Positions 32,690 through 43,763 of a DNA stretch of 64,000 nucleotides are shown here, piece after piece. Under the pieces are notes generated by a model, which saw only the letters and a list, made by a program, of their open reading frames with translations, had not been told where the DNA came from and made no database searches. Every line of letters starts with the position of its first letter. The first letter of the stretch is position 1. The DNA is from Gnetum montanum (Eukaryota; Streptophyta; Gnetopsida; Gnetales; Gnetaceae). The position numbers and the translations under genes were made by a program. The stretch spans positions 80,800 to 144,799 of the forward strand of contig MNCI01000813.1 of NCBI GenBank assembly GCA_015680685.1. The letters run 5' to 3'.

Positions 32690-33142
32690 CATCTTTCACT
32701 TTCAATTTTAAGATGATAAAAAAATAAGAGAATCTTGTTGATAGCATTTTGATATTTGATGGAAATAGCAGTCGAGAGATAGTGAGCTTCTACATCTAGG
32801 TTATTAGATCTATTGTGATGTAAATAAAATTGTTTCTTACCTTCTACATTAGTTTACAACTATGTTAAATCCTTTTTCTTGACTACTTGGTGAATATGCT
32901 TAGGCTTTTGCTATACGTCCTCCTAAGAGATATTCCACTTTTTGAGCCATTGCATCCCTTGAAAATACCAAGCAAAATCTCATGAATCCTTAAGAACTAC
33001 TTTAGAAAACTTATCCTTCTATGAGATATGCAAGCGATAAGTGTATATAATGAATTGGCATAAAGCTTTTTCTTCTAAAGGTAATAAATTACATTTATAT
33101 AATAACATCAAATAAGGTGTTTGCATCTAAACCTTTAACTCA
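32690..33142 (-). pseudogene. C-terminal part of LINE-2 beyond the nested insert
   Basis: Minus-strand reading across 33142-32900 gives ELKV, stop, MQTPYLMLLYKCNLLPLEEKAL and then DFAWYFQGMQWLKKWNI. These correspond to the C-terminal '...TPY.vLLe...lPIe..al' and '...W...WL..W' segments typical of this LINE type. It joins in sense with 33543 onward once the LINE-1 fragment and one copy of its duplication are disregarded. Confidence 0.55.
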
Positions 33143-33536
33143 GTCACCAGCCCAACCACAGCTCTGGTTCGCAGGCACATCCATGGACCATCCAACGGGC
33201 ATTGCCTAGTTCATCACAGAAAATCGACGTTGCATGGTGGCTAGACCTAGGCGGCCAGGTACCAGCATGTACCTTGTCAGTGAGAACGCACAGTCCAAAG
33301 AAACTCCCCCGGAAGGTAGCCATGGGGGAGGGGGCTGATGTTTTTTCGTGATTGTACACTGAACTTTTGTTTTAGAACTTGGTTCATGAAATCTCGACGT
33401 CATAGGGGTGATCCTTGGGGATTTTTTTGAATAATTTCCCTTGCCGGGAGTGAGGTCAGCGACCCTGGCCTGCGTTGTACAGCTATATAGCTCCTTTTTT
33501 GGAATATAAATTCTCTCGATCCTTTCCGGAAAAAAA
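33143..33536 (+). mobile_element. 5'-truncated LINE-1 copy (3' end only)
   Basis: Aligns with the 3' end of LINE-1 (52849-53268), from 'gtcaccagcccaaccacagctctgg' through 'gtcagcgaccctggcctgcg' and 'ggaatataaattctct' to a short A tail. It is flanked by AACTCA at 33137-33142 and 33537-33542, a target duplication that partly overlaps the A tail. Severe 5' truncation is the usual outcome of target-primed reverse transcription. It interrupts LINE-2 and so is younger. Confidence 0.85.
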
Positions 33537-33542
33537 AACTCA

Positions 33543-34900
33543 TTGAGAAGAAAAGCTTTTTTCACTCTTCCAATGTATTTCCAAAGTTTAACATTGAGTC
33601 CAGGTTCCCAAACAACATATTCATATAATATAGTAGCATAGATTATATCCAAAAAGATTATTTTCTAATCTTTTAAGCCTAGAGGCCTAAATCCTTGTAC
33701 TTGTTTTTGAAAACATACAAGAGTCTTGAAATTCCCTACTATTTTTTCTTTGATACATTTCCCCATACATGTAATTTTTTATATAAATGGGACCCAAATA
33801 TTTAAAATAATCTACTATTTGCATATTAGTACCCATAAAATAGAAGTTATAACACTTATTTCTTGTATCCCAAATCATCAATTTAGTTTTATCTACGTTC
33901 ACTTAAAGACCAAATGAATGATAATACTTTTTGAAAATTTGCAACATATTTTACATATATTTTGCAGTGTTTGGAATTAAGGTAGCATCATCTACAAAAA
34001 AAAAAAAGAATATTCACTTCAGATCCAATTTTGATAACATGATTATCTTGCTTGTTGCATAACCATTCGTGCATTTTATCAGTAAAAATATTAAAGAGAG
34101 TTGGAGAAAGTGAATAATCTTGCTTAACTCTAATATTACTTTGGAATTGAAATTTTTTCTATGAATTATTATCTATAATTTTAATAATCACTTTCTTATA
34201 CAATCTTTGAGTTATTCTAATGAAATCTAAAGGAAGGCCAATTTGATGTAAGTACAACCATAGTTTAGTATGAATCACTAAATCATATGCTTTTGCAAAT
34301 TCAATAAAATAAATAAATAAATTTTTATTAGGAATGTTTGCAAACTCCAAGTAGTATGTAAGAGTAACTAAGTGATCAATAGTAGAGTGATTTTGTCTAA
34401 AACCAACTTGACATCTTATACTAACCTAATTACCTTTAGCCCAAGAACAAACTCTCTTTTCTAGTAGAGTAACCAAAAACTTACCAAAAAATATTACTTA
34501 AAATGATCATTTGATATTTTTTCAAATTATTTTTATCCCCATTTTATATAACAATATAACTTTAATAGTTTCCAATGTTGATTTATCCTTACTTCATTGT
34601 TGAATTTAATTTATGCCAAATTTCTCTATAAATAGTAGATCTTGACCACTTTAATAATTTTTCATATAAACTATCTGAATCTACAACTTTACTAGATGCG
34701 ATCTTTTTAATACCCTCTATGATTTCCTTAAGAGTAAATTGGAAAGGTACTTATTATACAATAGTAGTAGAAGTATCATCTTGTCCTGTAAATAGCTTAT
34801 TATAAAATAAGAAAATAACTTTAAAAGAAAAATTAAATAATGAAGAGTCTTTATGATGAAAACATTATCAAAACTCTCTATATTTTTTTAAAAATTAAGT
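33543..34900 (-). pseudogene. Reverse transcriptase of LINE-2
   Basis: An open piece at 34159-34350 holds FIEFAKAYDLVIHTKLWLYL, the first catalytic region of LINE RTs (F-x-K-AYD). Further left, VKQDYSLSPTLFNIFTDKM (normally VKQGCPLSPTLF...) and FVDDATLIP near 33990 (the YxDD motif) are followed by NVDKTKLMIWDTRNKC and VDYFKYLGPIY (33687-33902). This is the standard LINE RT order. The C-terminal region resumes left of the LINE-1 insert. Confidence 0.7.
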
Positions 34901-35199
34901 AAGAAAAATATTCCTGCTATGCCCTAATAAATTTCCTTCTCTTAGTTTTAATTAAGTGTTTATATGCCTTCACTAAACTTTTTTGTGACTCTTATTTGCA
35001 TTCTTAATATTTTGTCTAGCTTAGATGCAATCCTTATCAAACCAAGCCTTCTAAACACCTTCTTATTATGAATGCATAACTTGCCTATTTTCTATATGCA
35101 AAATTTATTCAAGCTTCTTAGATCATCTTTCAAGAGCCCATTTGTTATGTGTTGCATTCATATATTTTTTCTTGACTACTAGGATGAATATATACTAAC

Positions 35200-35950
35200 A
35201 TTTTTTCTACTCTTATTTTTTATTGTTTAAAAAATAATTAGGATTTGCAATGAAAACTCAACATGATTATGGCAACACTCCACTAAATCTTCTTCAACTT
35301 TCAACTCCTTAATAAAAATCAATATATTCATAAGAACATAAAATAGAATCAATGCATGAGTTACCTTGAGCACCTAGGAAAGTAAAAGATAAAGATTAAC
35401 AAAATTTAGCAACTTCATTACAAATCATAAGATTAAAAGTTTTTGTACATTCTAATAGTTATCAGTCCATGTTATTAACAGTACCATTTGTAGAATGTTA
35501 GGTCTAGTTATGATCCTTAACAATATCTAAACTACCAATAGTATGTTGTTATTGAATAATTTTTGTTTGCTCTAAACCTATCCTTGCATTAAAATATTGA
35601 CAAATAAATATTGAACCTTTTGCTGCAAATTCTATAATATCTTTGCCTAAGAACTGAAAAGGATGATTATGAGACAAAATTATAGAATCATATAATGTAG
35701 CATATATAGAAGTGAAATAGCATATTGCAAGGAAAGCAAAACCATGCTAACATAAGATTTTTAGCCAAACATATTGTTTATGATCATTAATGCTTTCAAA
35801 AAGCATGATTTTCAAGATATTTTCTCACTAACACTATAATGCCTCTCAAAAGGTTCATCTCTTTTCACTACTCTTATATTTACTGCAACAAATTTAATAA
35901 ATTTAGAAACTATAAAACCAAAATCTTTTAAGCTTCAACAAAATCAAAAA
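35200..35950 (-). pseudogene. Endonuclease domain of LINE-2
   Basis: The enzyme of this domain nicks target DNA to prime reverse transcription. Visible in order on the minus strand: WLKILC, FAFLAICYFTSIYATLYDS, QFLGKDIIEFAAKGSIFIC, then QYFNARIG (normally GDFNARxG; the catalytic D of DFN is lost), and downstream SFTFLGAQGNSCIDSILC (normally ...G.SxIDYxL). The pattern is that of exonuclease/endonuclease/phosphatase-fold LINE endonucleases. Stop codons are frequent. Confidence 0.65.
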
Positions 35951-36029
35951 GCTATCAAAGAAGCTAACGCTAGTCAAAGAAACAACTTTATTTGTAATTC
36001 CACCATCTATGTTAATAAATTCACATCTT

Positions 36030-36650
36030 AAAGGACCTATATGTTTTTAAAATAATTTTTGGAATATTTCTAGCTAGCATTTAGGTATACTACCAAATCT
36101 TGTTCATGAGTTACCTTAACCCTTTTCCATTATTCAACCCTTTCTATAAATTCCTTTGAAATCAAATCCTTATTTATCCAAAAAAAAATTCTATTCTCAA
36201 TTTGCTTCATGTGGCTTTGATGTCTCCAAACATGCACTCTATCTTCTACATCATGAAACTTAATAATTACATGTTAACTACTTATACATTATTTACTAGG
36301 AACCCTAAAAAATTCATGAATTTTTGGAGAAGTTATATGCATATCATCCATAATTTTTTCAAGTTTCTTAAATAAAGTTTCATTTGTTTCACCCTCTATC
36401 TCAGGGATACCTAGAAAATACAAATTTTTTTCTTTTTTTATCTTTCTCTTTTAAAGCTTCTACAATTATAAATTTTGACTTTGTCTCTATTCCTTCAAGA
36501 TTAGATTCATTTTTATTTTTCTCTACCTTAGCTTCAAGTTTCGCTGACTTTAGCAAAATATATTCATTATCCTTTGGAGCAACACTAGTATCCTTTTTCC
36601 CCTTAATCTTCTCTTCTAGGGCTAATACACATTGAAGATTTTCTTTATTT
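36030..36650 (-). pseudogene. ORF1 of LINE-2, L1 RNA-binding type
   Basis: A coiled-coil-like Lys/Glu-rich stretch (about 36640-36430; KLEAKVEKNKNESNLEG...) precedes FLGIPEIEGETNETLFKKL (36420-36361) and EKIMDDMHITSPKIHEFFRV. Further on come VIIKFHDVEDR, WINKDLISKEFIERVE and VKVTHEQDLVVYLNAS. Coiled coil followed by 'GIPE...', 'IVKF...' and 'INKDL' segments is the arrangement of L1 ORF1 proteins (Transposase_22 family), which bind element RNA. Stops at about 36290, 36275 and 36130 kill it. Confidence 0.6.
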
Positions 36651-36656
36651 TATTTG

Positions 36657-36970
36657 TGCATCTAAGAAAGATTAGAAAGCAACAAGAGAGAAAAGGCCAA
36701 AAGTGTAGGAACAAAGCTAAAAATTCTACACTAAGTAAAGAATCCGTAAAGCAAAAGGCTAAGAACTAACTCTATTCATTGCAATGACACAAAAAAAATT
36801 TGAGTTTCATCCCTCATAGTGTGTTTTAAAACCATACAATTGTGTAGACTAAAGAGTAAGAAGTAGGTATCAAGAATAAATAGAAGAGGATCCCAACTTG
36901 CCGAAAAAAAAACGATTGTCATCTTTGGGCAAATAAAAAAAGAAAAGTTCAAATATGTAGGTCATTATGG
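36657..36970. repeat. Upstream repeat of LINE-2, copy 1
   Basis: Matches 37498-37784 in the same orientation: 'tgcatctaagaaagat', 'aacaaagctaaaaattctacactaagta', 'ccaacttgcc' followed by an A run. The unit spacing is 841 bp. It lies directly upstream (in LINE-2 orientation) of ORF1. Confidence 0.6.
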
Positions 36971-37497
36971 GGATGAGACATGGATACCTACAATTTTCTA
37001 ACATAAAAAGCATGAAGTTTTAATGATTTTTTAAACAACTAATCATGTCTAGGATGATGTTCTAAAGACTTAGGTTTTCTTAGTAAATTTGAGAAAGTAT
37101 AAGGTTTAAGAGAACCCTTACATTGAAGGATTTGGTTGAAATACAATTTACAGGGACCTAATTCCTATTAAGAATGCCATGATGTTGTAGTAACAATTTG
37201 AGAAGTATCGACTTAAAGAAGCATCCAAGGAATCTTCTAGTGTGCTAAGCAAGTGTACGAGGGTTGGGTGGTGGACACAACATGAATCTATGAGTAGATT
37301 CATGTAGTGATCCACTAAATCTAGCATTTAAGACTATTTTTTGAAAGAATCTACACTTGATTATGTAGTTGTCTCTTATTGAGAAGTAGGAGGTAGCTTG
37401 AAAAAGAAGGAACAAGGAAGAACATCTAAAACAATAAGAATCATCTTTCCAAACAATGAAAAAAAATAAAAAATTTTGGGCTTATGAAAAGATCTCA
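36971..37497. other. Spacer between the two upstream repeats
   Basis: AT-rich, no gene or domain seen. If the two repeats are 841-bp monomers this is the rest of monomer 1. Confidence 0.35.
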
Positions 37498-37784
37498 TGC
37501 ATCTAAGAAAGATCAAAAAGTGACAAGAAAGCAAAGATCAAAAGTGCAAGAACAAAGCTACAAATTCTACACTAAGTAGAGAATCATTAAAAAAAAAATC
37601 TAAAAATTAACTCTATTTATTACAACACAACTTTTTTGGAGAGTTTTACAACCATGCAATGCTACAAAGTGAAGAATGAGTAGTAGGTGTTGAAAATAAA
37701 TAAAAGAGAAGGTTCCAACTTGCCAAAAAAAAAAAAACAAGGTTGCCATGTTTCAGCAAATAAAAAGAGTCTCAAATATAAGGT
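37498..37784. repeat. Upstream repeat of LINE-2, copy 2
   Basis: Second copy of the 36657-36970 repeat, truncated on the right by LTR B at 37785. Confidence 0.6.
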
Positions 37785-38802
37785 TGTTGATGCATAAATT
37801 TTGGACACATCAACATCCACAAAACTTATTTCAAAAGATTATTTCATAAAGCACCTCTCATATGGGTATGGAAACATGGGAATAGTCTTAGCTGGAAGGG
37901 CAACGTGGTGTTTCATAAAACATGATGTTTAAAGATGTTAGTAAATTAAATGATTTTAACAAGTTCATAATAATCCACAACAACTTTAGCAGTGAAATGA
38001 CTATTCACTTTAAAATTTCAACAAGGATACTTATGCATTAATGATGTATGAAATGAAAAATCATGAAATAGCTAACTTGTTGGACAAAGATTGATCAAAG
38101 TTTTAAAGAAACATAGGCTCTATGTTTCATCCATACAAGGGGGGGGAGTTAAGTTACAAAAATTAAAAGTAGCAAGATAAAACAAAGACTTAGCTCAAAA
38201 ATAAGCACAAATAGAATAACCTCTAGTGCAGCCTTGTTTGCTTGTGTTTATACAAAGCACACCTCCTCTAACAAGTTTGCAACCTCTAGCTCTTGAATCT
38301 ACTTGTTCCACACCGAACTGCTTCTGGGAGTGCCACCGAATAATTAATGAAAATGAAAAAGAACCCTAGGATTTTTCCTCCATGGCTAGCCTATCTACAC
38401 ATGCCACCTGCTCCTGCCATCGGTCTAAACATGGATAACGGCAACATCCACCACTCAATGCAACATGAAAACATGCAACTGCAAAAACAGCAGCTACAGA
38501 ACTGACATGGTAGCAGGGGAGGGGCAAGAATATACACAACTAGAAGAAGGTTGAACAGGGCCTGGCAGGTGGCTACCGCGACGTGATCCTGCAACACCAC
38601 CGACGCATAGATGGTCGAAGAAAACGAAAATTGCAATGCCGGCACCTGAAGCCCACCAGCAGACCATGTGTAGCTGCAACAACATTAGGGAACCACATCC
38701 AGCTGCTGCAAAAATGCATGGATGCACAGAAATAGTAGGAGAAACTCGGTGCCAGGGATCAGCACATCAAGGGTCGCCTTGCATGGAGGCTTGTGGTTGA
38801 CA
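37785..38802 (-). repeat. LTR B, left copy
   Basis: Starts TGTTGATGCATAAATTTTGG and ends near GGTTGACA. It aligns with 44381-45957 apart from an extra block of about 570 bp in that copy. No PBS is seen on its left, so if LTR B is read on the minus strand (as the right copy's PBS shows) this is the 3' LTR. Short GC-richer frames inside (38391-38873) are the same non-genic sequence as in 45529-45960. Confidence 0.55.
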
Positions 38803-38837
38803 TTGCATGGAGGCTTACAATAATCTTGGGCCCTACA

Positions 38838-39063
38838 CGTGAGGGAATACGAAGAGATGAATGGGGAGCCCAAGGGTTAGGGGGCATCAATTGAAGAGAG
38901 ATTCAGCTCCCTTGCATGTGATCTATGCATGTGAAGGAATACAAAGATATGAATGGGAAGCTCAGGGCTTAGGGGACATTAATCGAGTAGAGATTCAACT
39001 CCCCTGCACTGATTCTTTAGCTTCCATGCATGTGGCACATGGGCATGAGGGAATATGAAGAGA
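38838..39063 (+). repeat. Short tandem repeat, about 2.3 units
   Basis: The word 'gtgagggaatacgaagagatgaatgg' recurs at 38839, 38931 and (shortened) about 39042, with 'gagattcagctcccttgcat' in between. Unit length is about 92 bp, then about 112 bp. It produces the repetitive 65-codon frame at 38861-39058, which is not a gene. Confidence 0.65.
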
Positions 39064-39322
39064 TCAAACTAAATTGGCACTGCAACATATATTTGTAATG
39101 CATATTCATTCATGGAGATATAAAAAATCACGTTACAAATGCATAAATAATGTTATTATTATATTACGAGCTTTTGTATATTGACATTATTGTTACAATG
39201 GACAAGATATGAATGATGCTAACACCTCATTCATAATTATTATATTATAATTATTGTGAAATCCAATAAATGTTTTGAGATTATTATAAGTAGAACAATA
39301 ATCCATAATTAAAATTTGAGAT
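39064..39322. other. AT-rich spacer, nothing recognised
   Basis: Lies between the tandem repeat and the family-A LTR. No ORF, repeat partner or RNA feature seen. Confidence 0.4.
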
Positions 39323-40206
39323 TGATGAGAGCGATTACTCTAATTATTAAAGTGGTTATTATTAGAGCAGTTACTCTAATTATTAGAGTGGTTATTATTA
39401 GAGGGGCAATTTCTCTAAAATTAGAGTGGCAGTTTTTGTAATTATTAGAGTAGTTGCTCCCAAGCCTATAAATACAATGCCTAGGCACACAATAGGGGAA
39501 ATCAAGAAGAAGAAGAAGAAGAAGAAGAATTTAGAAGAGGAAGTCTTTTAGGAGTCAAGTAGTGAAACTCTAGCCAAGTTCCTGTAGTAGGAGGTCTAAG
39601 TGTGGATGGATCTTTATTCAAGCATTGTGTACCTGAGCACACCTTGTGTACGGCAATAAAGACAAGCTCTTGGATTCATCCTTGCAGCACTTGAGATTTG
39701 TTTTCTTACTCATTTCCTTTATTTTATTCTCTTATGCATTTATTTTATTTTATGCACTTTACATTTCTATTATTAGCACACATAGTATGATCACTTCGAG
39801 CATGCATGTGATACTTGGTAACCCAGTAACCATTAGCATTTGGTAATCCTAGTAGTGTTGCGCTAGTTTAGGATGTGTACGGTAAGTGAGAATGGATACT
39901 AGTGTTAAGATTAGTTTAAAGCCTAGTTAATCAGTAGTTAAGTTAAATTAGTCACTTAGTTATGTCTCTCTCTCCTCCCTTATTACCAACAAGACATAAA
40001 AACATAAAAGCTATAAAAATCATATGCCTCAAGCATACATAACCATACAACCGTGACAATACAAGCAAGTTTTGGAAGACAATGATTGAGTAACCCTTAG
40101 TGTTCCATTAGGGTGCGTATGCAATTACTCTTTGGAATTCGACCGGATCATGCGTGAAACACTTGTATTCGTATGGTTGAGCGTAGGGGTACCTCGCCAC
40201 TCATCA
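39323..40206 (+). repeat. 5' LTR of the + strand family-A element
   Basis: Begins TGATGAGAGCG and ends GCCACTCATCA, so it has the same 7-bp inverted termini as the other family-A LTRs. Similarity to them is clearest in the last 70 bp ('gtatggttgagcgtaggggtacctcgccactcatca'-type). A TATA box (CTATAAATA) is at 39466-39474, followed by a (GAA)n run at 39504-39529. U3 begins with 36-bp tandem repeats containing an ACTCTAATTATTAGAGT dyad. Confidence 0.75.
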
Positions 40207-40226
40207 TTGGCACTGTTGCCAGGGAC
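40207..40226 (+). other. Primer binding site of the + strand family-A element
   Basis: TTGGCACTGTTGCCAGGGAC follows the LTR end directly. It resembles the tRNA-Asp-type site known from Athila elements (TTGGCGCCGTTGCCGGGGA). Confidence 0.65.
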
Positions 40227-40352
40227 ATAGTTGTTTGTGTGCTACATAGAACATAGGAAATAATCCATATCATTGGGACATTAGAATGAACCCTTAGGTT
40301 TGATCAAAGGAAAGAAAAGACAATGGTAAATCGCACACTAAACAAGAGGAAA

Positions 40353-42293
40353 ATGTCTTGTTCTTCGCACAAGAGCACTTCACTGCCTAGGACTAACACA
40401 AGAGACAGTCGATGACATCATACACATAACCAAGATTCGCCAGTTCCTTAACAATTTCAGGTAGTATATACTCATCACGATGAGTATGTACCCGATTTCA
40501 CCTTTATCCTCCACCAAGATGAACAACTATGTTGGAGAGACTTGGAGGGTAACATAGTGTTGTCTCTAGACCGATCAGTCCCCAACATGCTCCTTCATTC
40601 TCTCACATGAATAGGCATGCTACTTTTATACGTAGAATACATTGCATGTGATCATGACACAAGGGACTATCATCCCACAGAACTGCAACGTCAACGAGAC
40701 TTGCGATAGGAGAGTTACCACGCATCCTTGAAGGGTAAATGGTCCCATAACGCCCCACATGTTTTAAGCAAAATTGGGAATGGTGAACCGGTTTCAACAG
40801 GTTCCCCACCAAATGATATTCCCCTTCCTAACGATGGTTAGGAGGTGGTGTATCAGAACCTCCACTCTGTAGTTCACAACCCTATTTCTGATTCCCATGA
40901 ACATGAAGTGTTCAATGAGGGAACACAAGCACACAGTAAGGATGGACATTTTGATAGTAATCATGATCAAGGCCAAGACCACTAAAGAGAATGTATAAAA
41001 CACTGTCATGATGATGGTTCTCCTTCTTCTTCATCTTCATCATCACATTCACCCTCTCCTTCGATGTTAGGATGTAGTCATAAGGAAACTAACTGTGAGG
41101 ATAAAGGATGACAGAGTGAAAAACATCGATGAGATAGTCAAGAACGAGGATGAGGATACTCTAGGAAATCACGGCATAGAAGAAGGAAGAGTAGAAAACT
41201 ACGTAGACATCACAGACGCTATGAATAAGGTGACCACAAAGAACCCCTACTCACAACCAGAAGCATGTTAGATATCACAGAGGTCGTAAGAGTTCCAACA
41301 AGGCACCAAAAGGATAGTAGGATTAAGAGGTTAGACATGAACAATATCCCGTGATTTGAAGGGGGATACAACGTTGATCCTCAAAACCACTTACAACAAT
41401 TCCACAATGTGTGTGTCTTGTAGAACATCGAGAACGAATGGGAAAAACTGAAGTTATTCCTGAGGACACTAGTGAAAGAAGCAGAAAGTTTGTACCGAAC
41501 CTTAGAACTGGAATCCATTCGGAGGTGGAGTACGATGTTAGAATTGTTTAATGATAAGTATCAAACATACTCCCAAGTGTCTAACCTAAGAAAAAAAATC
41601 CAAGGATGAAAGTAAGGAAATCATGAACCCTTGGATGCTGCCATGGGCCACTAATATGCACTGTTACATCATTGTCCTAGCCATGGTTATTCACAGCAGG
41701 ATCAACTGCACCATCTCGTGGATGGACTTAGTCATGAAACAAGGAGAACCATTGGAACGTATGCCCAAGAGATATTATTAGAGCTTAGGTCTTATCAAGT
41801 TCATAGATTGCTAGAGTAAGTAGCCAAAGAAGAAGAGGAGCTACGTAAGGGAGAAAGTGTAGAAGAATACAATCGAGATCCTTCCCTCTGAAAAAGGGGA
41901 GTGAGATTCTATGAAGAGGAGGAAGAGTCACCATTCGAAGAGATGACAAATAGGAAAACTTTGCCACTCTAAAAATTAACAACAAAAGTGTCAGCAAAGG
42001 TAGACCAAATGTGGGACTCCCTAGATAGTATATTTGAAAATGTTCTTAAAATTGTAGAGGAGTCTAGGGAGTGAGGTAGTGACTATGACAAAAGGAAAAA
42101 TAGAGAAGTGGACAATGCACATAACAAAGGTAAGGGTAAAATGGCCATCACCAAAGAGGTTGTGGATTTAGATACTGACAATGATGGTGGATGTGAGATA
42201 TGCCAATATGACCATCCTAAGGGATGTTGCCCAGTGATCTCACATTTACAAGAGTCTAGGGTGTATGCACTCAAACCACGACTTAATAAATAG
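40353..42293 (+). pseudogene. gag: Gag of the + strand family-A element
   Basis: ATG at 40353 begins MSCSSHKSTSLPR, parallel to MSSSHKSTSPRDN at 61585 of the other copy. The gag core (about 41260-41700) reads MLDITE, a KDSRIKRLDMNNIP stretch, NIENEWEKLKLFLRTLVKEA and YQTYSQVSNLRKKIQG. Near 42190-42230 a compact knuckle, CEICQYDHPKGCCP, matches the short C-x2-C-x3-H-x4-C type of Athila gags. Stop codons (for example near 40440 and 41360) and frame changes break it. Capsid and RNA-packaging role by family. Confidence 0.75.
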
Positions 42294-42879
42294 CAAGCAC
42301 CCCGATGATTACTGTATCCCCAAGGTAACCCAAGGCAATTCCACCAACCTTCAACATATTATCCAAGTGGAACTCCACCACAACCTATTGAGCAACATCA
42401 ATAGTGGCAATACCCACAGTCATGGGGGATGCCACCACCAAGGCAACAATACCCCTGCCAGCAACCGGATCCATATGGCTACTACGTGTAGCAGCAAATC
42501 TCTCCACGTGACTCTGTTGGTCACGTGACATCACAACATCACTATAAAACTCAAAATTATTATAGGACTCCTTCTCCTAGCAGAGATAACCCATAGACAT
42601 ACCAACATCCAAATCCATCCGCAACTCTCACATCGATAGCTCCATTACCACCTGCTCTAACAATGCAAGGGGAACTCCCCACTCAATCACAGTAACACAA
42701 TGCTACGAGGGCTATGAATCTTCAACCCACTACTGGTTCTAACAACCATATGAAGAAAAGACCTTTCTTTAGGACCAATAGACAAACCAAACCCTTGCAA
42801 TCACAAGCAGCTGATTCCTTAGATGCCTTAGTATCAATCAAAACTTCGAAGCCTCCTTCAACTCAACCACTACACTGAA

Positions 42880-43420
42880 CACATACGGTCATGCTAACAC
42901 ATGCCATCACTGATTGGATCAAAGTTATCCACCTTCCTAGGAAATTCTTTGATCCTGGGAGTCCTCTGATATACTTACAAATTGTTGGAAATGCACCATG
43001 CAAGGCTCTTTTGGATTTAGGTTCCAGTGTCAACTTGATTTCTCAAGAAATGTACAAGGCCTAGAACCTACCTCCATTGAAAAAGAGCAACATCCATCTA
43101 GAGTTGGCCAACCAGTCCATAACTATCCCATTGGGACTAGTGGAAGATGTTGTTACCACTATTTGTGGGTGGTCGTACCCAGCTAACTTCCTAGTGATTT
43201 AGGTGAACAACGGTAAGAGGGACTTCCCAATCATAATGGGAAGAGCATGGCTAAGCATCATTAACACAATCCATGCTCTTTCCCTAGAAATATCAAAGGA
43301 AAATACATTTAGAAAAATCGAGAAGAAGAAAGTTCCATGCATCACATACAGTAACATAGGGTGTAATTGTGTGCAGAGGTCATGGGTTGTGCAACGTTTA
43401 ACATTATCTATATGAAATCA
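42880..43420 (+). pseudogene. Protease of the + strand family-A element
   Basis: The active-site stretch ALLDLGSSVNLISQEMYKA lies at about 43000-43060 (D-L-G; the minus-strand copy has D-S-G). It is followed by LELANQSITIPLGLVEDVV, PANFLVI and FPIIMGRAWLSIINTIHAL (43203-43280). This is the retropepsin and its tail as in Athila-type pol. Frame changes separate the pieces. A Pro/Gln-rich linker (42300-42870) precedes it. Confidence 0.7.
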
Positions 43421-43439
43421 GTGTGCACAAGTGATTAAT

Positions 43440-43763
43440 ATATAAAGATGCCTATATGTAGCAGCCACACAACAGGAAGGCACCCAATGGCTGACAGTTG
43501 ATCAAGAAAGTAGTTCACTCATATGCATGGAACCAACTGAGAGTTTGACTTGTGCTTACATTGATACCATAGATGCATTAGAGCAAGTCCACCATCAACT
43601 TCCAAGTCTTAACCTTGAAAATGTCAACTGGGGGAAGTTGGAAATCCCTGAGAAATTTAAGCAGGAACCTCTCGATCTGAAACCATTGTTCACCGGTATG
43701 GAATACACGTTCCTTAAAAATGAAAAATTGGTAGTTATAAATTCTAAGTTTTCTCCTCAATAG
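43440..43763 (+). pseudogene. Protease-RT linker, end of family-A coding homology
   Basis: The open piece 43527-43763 reads MEPTESLTCAYIDTIDALEQ, then NVNWGKLEIPEKFKQEPLDL, KPLFTGMEYTFLKNEKLVVI and a TAG. The 'LKPL...MEYTFL..' segment is the region just ahead of RT in Athila/Tat pol. RT itself never starts. In the minus-strand copy the same homology stops slightly earlier, at KFKQ (about 58250). Confidence 0.65.

Larger units (their letters stand above)
32690..36650 (-). mobile_element. LINE-2: degenerate non-LTR retrotransposon, minus strand
   Basis: Read leftwards it has an L1-type ORF1 (36650-36030), an apurinic-type endonuclease (about 35950-35200), RT (about 34900-33690) and a C-terminal region to about 32690. 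The C-terminal region is interrupted by a LINE-1 fragment at 33143-33536. All frames are broken. The RT motif style (FAKAYDLV, PTLFNIFTDK, FVDDATLI, FKYLG) and the endonuclease NAR(I)G motif identify a LINE. The ORF1 type is not the DUF4283 type carried by LINE-1. Confidence 0.75.
39323..43763 (+). mobile_element. Family-A (Athila-like) element, + strand, 3'-truncated
   Basis: 5' LTR 39323-40206, PBS 40207-40226, gag 40353-42293, protease about 42900-43400 and the beginning of the protease-to-RT linker (43440-43763). Coding similarity to the minus-strand copy 55495-62509 runs through gag and protease. Beyond 43763 there is no RT, integrase or matching 3' LTR; an A-rich region and the PBS of an oppositely oriented element follow. 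It lies between two LTR-B copies. Confidence 0.75.
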
